Source of the DNA: Mycoplasmopsis phocirhinis
Lineage (GTDB): Bacteria; Bacillota_I; Bacilli_A; Mycoplasmatales; Metamycoplasmataceae
DNA: 64,000 nt
Reading direction: 5' to 3'
Assembly (NCBI RefSeq): GCF_004216495.1
Contig: NZ_CP034841.1
Location: 434,001 to 498,000 of the forward strand
Shown: positions 58,300 through 64,000 of the stretch, piece after piece
How positions within the stretch are numbered: position 1 is the stretch's first letter
Layout of the letters: each line of letters begins with the position of its first letter
The notes under the pieces: model-generated
Database searches by the model: none
What the model was told of the DNA's origin: nothing
Seen by the model: only the letters and a program-made list of their open reading frames with translations
Position numbers and translations under genes: made by a program

Positions 58300-59277
58300 T
58301 TATTCGTTATATAAACCAATTTTATCAGGATGTAAAGGATTTTGATTAATATCTATTTTTTTGATTATCCCTTTATCAATATGAATTACACGATGACACA
58401 TTGCCGACATAGCAGGGTTATGACTGACCATTACAACCGTAGTATTTAAATTTCTATTGATGTTATATAAAGAATTTAAAACAATTCGTGTTGTTTGTTC
58501 ATCCAAAGCTCCAGTTGGTTCATCAGCAAAAATTATAGGTGCATTTTTAGCTAAAGCACGCATAATTGATACACGTTGTTGTTGGCCACCTGACATTTGT
58601 GAAGGAAATTTATTAATTTGTTCAGTCATATCGTAGGTTTTAAGTAGTTCAGTTAAATTTAGGCGTCTTGATTTATCTTTTTGCAATCAAACTCCTGTCA
58701 TTATATTGTCAAAAGTATTGAGATTTTCTAATAAATTATAGTTTTGGAAAATGAAACTAACTGAATCTCTGCGAAATTTGGTAAGAGTTCGATCTGAATA
58801 GTATGGAAGATTTATATTATTAACAATAATATGACCTAATGTTGGTCTATCTAAACCCGAAATAAGATTTAACAAAGTTGATTTTCCACCACCACTAACA
58901 CCCAAAATTAAAACTATTTCACCGCGTTTAATTTCTAAATTTATATGTTTTAAAACTTTTGTAACAACGTTTGCCGTTAAATAATATTTACTCACATCTT
59001 TAACTTCAATAATATTATCGCCTGTATTTATTAATTTTTCGCCTCCATCTTTTTTTCGTTTATATTTAGCTATTTTTTTGAGAAAACGTGCTACTTTTGA
59101 AGACACACTAAAACTATTAACATCGCTTAATGAATTGACGAATTCAAAAATATTTTTTGTTGTTATTTTATTTTTGGTGTCTAGTTCACTTGTTTGAGCT
59201 CTTAAATCTAAATATTGGGTTTCTTCAGGACTGAGTTTAGGTTTTTTTTTGAATCAATTTTTATTAGGCTTGTTCAT
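58300..59277 (-). CDS. ABC transporter ATPase, MacB/LolD-type (MG467-like)
   Basis: 325 residues with TGA as Trp. Start at 59277 (TAATG overlap with the permease stop), giving a 90-residue basic N-terminal extension (NKPNKNWFKKKPKLSPEE, then KVARFLKKIAKYKRKK). Walker A LILGVSGGGKSTLLN; Q-loop FIFQNYNLLENLNTFDNI; signature [17 protein letters not shown]; Walker B IIFADEPTGALDE; H-loop VMVSHNP. The N-terminal extension is unusual for LolD-type proteins. Couples to the following large permease. Confidence 0.9.
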
Positions 59278-62200
59278 TATTTTCCTTTCAATAAATCAAC
59301 TGGCTTCATTTTATTGACTGTAATTCATGTGATAAATGAAGTGATTATGAATATAGCAAAAATTATTATTGTTGTGATTAAAACATGGACTCAAGTTAAT
59401 GAAAGAGATAATGCAATATTTGTAAAATTCAATAAAAATAAATTAAATATATGAATTAATAACAACACAGCTGGAATAGCAACCAAAATTGCTAACAAAA
59501 TAAATGGTATATAAACGCCAAAATACATTTTTGTTTTTTCTTTTTGATTATAACCAAGAATAGATCAAATTGCTATATTTTTTTGATTTTCACCAATCAT
59601 TATTGTTGACATAATGACTAAAATAATTAATGATATTACAAAACTTAAAGCAATAATCACTATTGAAACTGTTTGAATTGTTGAACTAATTTGACTGATA
59701 AAGCCTGCTTCTATATCTTTTGAATCAATAGATGTAGAAAGAGCAACATAAATTTTATTATTGTAAATGTCTGCAAATTTGGTTAATGCTTCTTTGGGTT
59801 GATTGCGAATATTTTCAAAACTAACTTGGTCAAAACTAGATTTGGTTGGGTCTAAAAATTTCATTATTTGGTTAGCATTCAGTGTTTTAGAAAGTAATCC
59901 GTTTTGCGGATTAAAAATTTGGTCAAACATTGATTTTAAAGTTTCTGTTGAAGCGGTTGATATGTCAAAAGAATCTAAACCAGATCAATAACCACTCATT
60001 GAGTATAATCCTGTAGAATTTGTTACTTGTAATGGTTCAGCATTATTGGTTAATATACCATTAAACTTCACAAAATTATCTGGTAATTTAAACAAATCAA
60101 ACCCAATCAATTTATTTGCTGCGTCGTATGTGGTTATGTACTCGCTGTTGATGTATGTTGCGTTTATACCGACTACTTCAAATTCGGCAGTGTATTTTTG
60201 TGTTTGTTCGTTAATTTGAGCAATTATTTTATCGTGAAATCTGTTAATATGATTATCAATATTTAATTCAATTCGATCACCAACATTTAAAGATCTTTTA
60301 CGGGCTACAATTTCATTGATAACTAAAGGATAAACGTTTTGTTTATCAAAACTATATAACTCACGATATAAATTTTCGCCGTTTTTATCAACTAAATTAA
60401 TAAATTGAGAATTATTTTTATACCCATAAATTTTAATTTCGCTACCAGCTAAATTAGATTGAATATAGGTATAAACTTCATCTTGATTGTTATTGAATTG
60501 CACACCACCAAAACTAATAAAGTAATCATTAATTGTTGGGCCATAAATTGTACCTATATCATTTAATCAAAAGTTGTATTTTGAATAATCAGGCTCTATT
60601 CCATCTGGTGCTTTTATAATCAAAGAGGGGTTTATTTTTTCTTGAGCAATTCTTTGTTCTAGTAATCTATAACCCTTAATTAAAAAGTTACGATATTCTA
60701 AACGTATATTAGTTTCGGTAGTAATTGGCTTTAATTGATATTCGTCACCATTTCAATAAGCATACACAAATTTACCTTGTTTTTCATAAGGCGAACGATA
60801 ATATTTGAAAAAATTCACATTTTTTTGTTCTTTATTGCGCAATGATAAATTTTTAGATACAGGGTCTACAAACCAATGTAGTTCTGTTTCTTTATCTTGA
60901 GTTTTTTCTAATAGAGCACCAATTTTATCTCTAGATTTATCTATTTTAGCTTTTTGAGAATCCGGCATTGAATTATAAGCTACCAACCATGGATCTGCCG
61001 AAACACCAGCATCAACTTTAATAGCTGCTGAAAATTGAGTTAGGATGTGTGAATCAAAATCAGAATCTAATATATTGGCAATTCCATTTAATCCACCTTT
61101 ATTAATAACTGACGAATAACCTGGTTTAAAGTAATCGAATATTTCTCTTTGCGATTCGATTGATTCTCCAATTGGAGTATAAATATTTTTACTTAAATCT
61201 AATGGAGAGTAAATTTTGTATGGGCCTCCCTCAAGTGTGGGGGTTTGCATATCTACTCTAAAAGTATAATGTCGATTTGAATATGTTTGTATGATTGTTT
61301 TATTGAAAGTGTTATGTGAAGCAATACCAAACATAGTTGTAAGTCCTGTTAACATTACACTTAAAGCAAAAGCGCTTAATTTTCAAAAATTATTTAAAGC
61401 TAACACAAGCGAAAATCTTGATTTAACATTTGATTTTGGTTTAAGTTTAAAGTAGTTAGTCAATAATTTGCTTTTTGGAGCTGTCACAATACCACTAATT
61501 AGTTCATTTGCTTTATATCTTAATGAAATAAGTGCAACTACAAATATCAATAAACTCATTCCAATAAAAGGAATAAATACAGTAAAAATCATTGAAACTC
61601 AATTAAAGCTAATTGTTTGTTTAGGTAATGTTCAATAACCAGAAAAAATTTCAAGTAACACTAGTTGTAATTTATTGCCGACTGTATAACCTAAAACTCC
61701 TCCAATAACAGATGTTAACAAAGCAAATACACTCAATGATAAAGCAATTTGTCAACGACTATAACCTTGTGCCACAAGAATACCTAATACTTTATACTTG
61801 TTGGCTATATATCGTTTGATAATAAATATAATTGAAACACTAACGACAAAAGACAATATGACCAATACAGTTAATGTTGTGATAGCAACAAGATCAATTA
61901 TTGAATCTACAATGCTCACCCGCAATGATCTTTCAGGATTGATTGGGTCGACTTCATTGGCCAAAAATACACGTTGCAGTTTATTGGAATCGCTTATTGA
62001 TGAATCTACTATTTCAGTGATTTGTTTTTTTAACTCATGATTGCTGATTTTTGTATTATTTTTTACCAGTAATGATTGTTTAATTACATTACCGCTGTAA
62101 GCTAATTTTACACGCGAAAAACCGTAATTATTAACATATACTAATGCTTGATTTTCGGTGTCTACTTGTAAATTATTTTCATCAATAACTGGATAAATAT

Positions 62201-64000
62201 AATCAACTGTAGTTTCTTGACCCACAATGATGAATTTAACGCCATTAATATTTAAAATATATTTCGAGTCTAAATTATTAACAAAATCGTTTATTTTTAA
62301 TGGGTCTGTTGGTATTTGACCGTTAAAAATTTCTTTATTATTTTTGATTAAATATGCAAAATTAGCTTTTGCTACGTAACTTGATGGTGAATTGAATACA
62401 ATTTCATTAATTGCTTTAGGTTCAACAATATCTTGAATTAATTCTGGCAATATTTGAGCAATATTAACTCCAAAAACAGGCGGAATAATTTGAGATTTTG
62501 ATTGTAGTTGAGCAATTACAGGACCATCAATCAATAAATTTTGCTCTTCATCAAGATTTAATGGAGTTAAGGATGTATCTTTATTAATAAAAATATTTTC
62601 TAAAAGATTATTTAATTGTTTAAATTCATCACTATCTTGATTTATTAGTTGTTCAAAGTCACCAAGTTTATTTAGAACTAAGTAAGCTAAATTACCGTTA
62701 ATTAAATTATTGTCTTGTTTTTGTGATGCTAAAAAACTAAGTGAAACTTCTGGAAATATAATTCTTAAAACTGGATTAGCAACAGTGTTTGGAATACCAA
62801 AAATTTGAGTAGGTATAGTTGGTATAATTCTAGACATCATTGAAGCAGCTAAATGTCTTATTGAATAAAAACTTCGTTTTGATAGATAATTTTCAATAAA
62901 TTTATTGATAATATAATGGTAAATACCATTTGGGTGAGTTGTAGAATTTGAACTAAATTTTTTACTTGCTCCAATATAAGATAATTGAGTTATTAATAAT
63001 TGTTTATTGTTTAAAACTCACTTTTTATATTGGGGGTTTGAATTTAAAAGTTCTCTAACATCTTGGTTTATAAAGTTATTGTTGCTATCAGTGTCAAATA
63101 TTTTAGCTGTTTGAGGGTTTGCTAAATATTCAGTAATATAGTAATTTAACGAATTTTCAAATGGAATATTTTCGCTTGTTGATTTAGCTTGTGTAAGTGC
63201 TAAAACACTCGGTTTAATTGAGAAATTTAAAAATTCTTTAATAAACTTATTCGCTTGTTTTAAATTTGATTCATTATTTAGATAAATTTGGATGAATGGA
63301 CTATAAATATCAAATGCTTGAGGTGCTAAAGCGTATTCGTTTTGAATCTCAATACCAATAGAAGATTCTATTATTTTTTTGATTATCAATCATGAAGTAT
63401 TACCATCTTCAAATTTGATTAAATCAAATAATAAATCGGTACCAGTTTTTTTATCTTCATCTAAAAATGTGTTTGTTGCACCTTTTGTTTGTTTAATAAA
63501 TAATAATAAATTTTTAACTTTATCAACTACTAAATTTTTTGAAATATTAGGTGTAACAATATTAAATTCATTTAAAAACGCAAGATCCTCAACAGAAAAA
63601 TCGTTAAGATTATAGTTTTGTTGAGATGAATTTAAAGTAAAGTTTAAAATACTAGTTAATTTTGTTTCATATTCAAAATTTTTAAATAAACTTGTGCCTT
63701 CTGTTTTAGACAAACTAGCAAAAATTCCTGCAAAATCAAAAAATGTTAGCTTTTGGTCGTCGACATCAGGAACATATACTTTTTGATTTGTTCCTCTTAT
63801 TTCAATTTCTTTTACTTTATCAGAAAGATTGAATATTTTAATAATATTTTCTTTAAATGAGCGACTTGAACCCGGTAATGTGAATATAGATTTTAAAAAT
63901 GAAATTATTCCATCTTTAGGTGAAATTCTATCTAAAGCAACATGATAAAATTTATCAACAAATTTTAAATTTTGTTCATCAAATTCTTTTTTATTATATT
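59277..64000 (-). CDS. Large FtsX-domain ABC permease (MG468-like), N-terminus outside window
   Basis: One frame of at least 1574 codons from the window edge to TAA 59277-59279, reading many TGA as Trp. Two FtsX-like membrane parts are visible. The first is near 61750-61950, with ILSFVVSVSIIFIIKRYIANKYKVLGILVAQGYSRWQ, written in two pieces because of a motif break: first a helix, then KYKVLGILVAQGYSR. It is followed by two more helices to about 61380. The second is at the C-terminus (SIVIIALSFVISLIILVIMS, GENQKNIAIWSILGYN, then two helices). A large extracytoplasmic domain lies between 60000 and 61355, and another of over 700 residues at the N-terminal side. MacB/FtsX permeases are mechanotransmitters that move lipoproteins or peptides. 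TAATG overlap couples it to the ATPase. Confidence 0.85.

Overview
The window is a piece of a mollicute (Mycoplasma sensu lato) chromosome. It is very AT-rich, and every long gene reads through in-frame TGA codons as tryptophan (genetic code 4). Wall-less biology shows in the many lipoproteins, the multi-protein ABC systems and the lack of any wall gene. Several apparent short ORFs are therefore pieces of single genes cut at TGA, and I have rejoined them. Gene content (MG185-MG189-like nuclease/ABC operon, MG467/MG468-like exporter, DUF31 serine protease, CIRCE-clpB, IS1634-like and IS3 elements) fits a host-associated mycoplasma, probably of the hominis/bovis/synoviae side. The species cannot be named from what I see.

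Layout. 1-2958: two surface or secreted proteins of unknown function, the first with an internal duplication and cut by the window edge. 2982-4532 (minus): lipoprotein of the endonuclease I family. 4864-8913: two divergent copies of a secreted papain-like cysteine peptidase, each followed by a small multi-pass membrane protein and arranged convergently. 9192-10678: decayed IS1202-like transposase, followed by about 800 bp of non-coding or relic DNA with a GC-rich hairpin pair. 11490-14317 (minus): two paralogous lipoproteins with helical repeats, each behind a 17-bp homopolymer tract that looks phase-variable. 14468-15835 (minus): NADH oxidase. 16001-18811: three-gene module of unknown function (exported helical protein with a hydrophobic hairpin plus two membrane proteins). 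18839-21564 (minus): argS, rpsO and tmRNA. 21652-25086: amino-acid permease and Na/phosphate symporter. 25137-26295 (minus): pgsA and a small anchored protein. 26409-28635: lipoprotein and membrane protein.

28778-37672 is the metabolic showpiece: substrate-binding lipoprotein, thermonuclease-like lipoprotein, ABC ATPase with a long coiled-coil insert, two permeases, a small membrane protein and another lipoprotein. Together they plausibly degrade host nucleic acid or related polymer at the surface and import the product. 38012-39850 is a full IS1634-like element that truncates an adenine methyltransferase gene. Then come trmB, a DUF31 immunoglobulin-protease-like lipoprotein, an IS3-family element, CIRCE-controlled clpB, a licD/glycosyltransferase pair, prs-rsmG, tRNA-Tyr, tRNA-Gln, a membrane protein, tRNA-Arg and lysS. 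54302-58253 holds two more IS1634-like copies that enclose a 275-bp segment identical in sequence to the DNA left of the first copy. The window ends in a large FtsX-type permease and its ATPase (minus strand), cut by the right edge.

The surface theme is strong: three candidate proteases, two nucleases, about seven lipoproteins and two phase-variation-like promoters lie within 64 kb, next to housekeeping translation genes.
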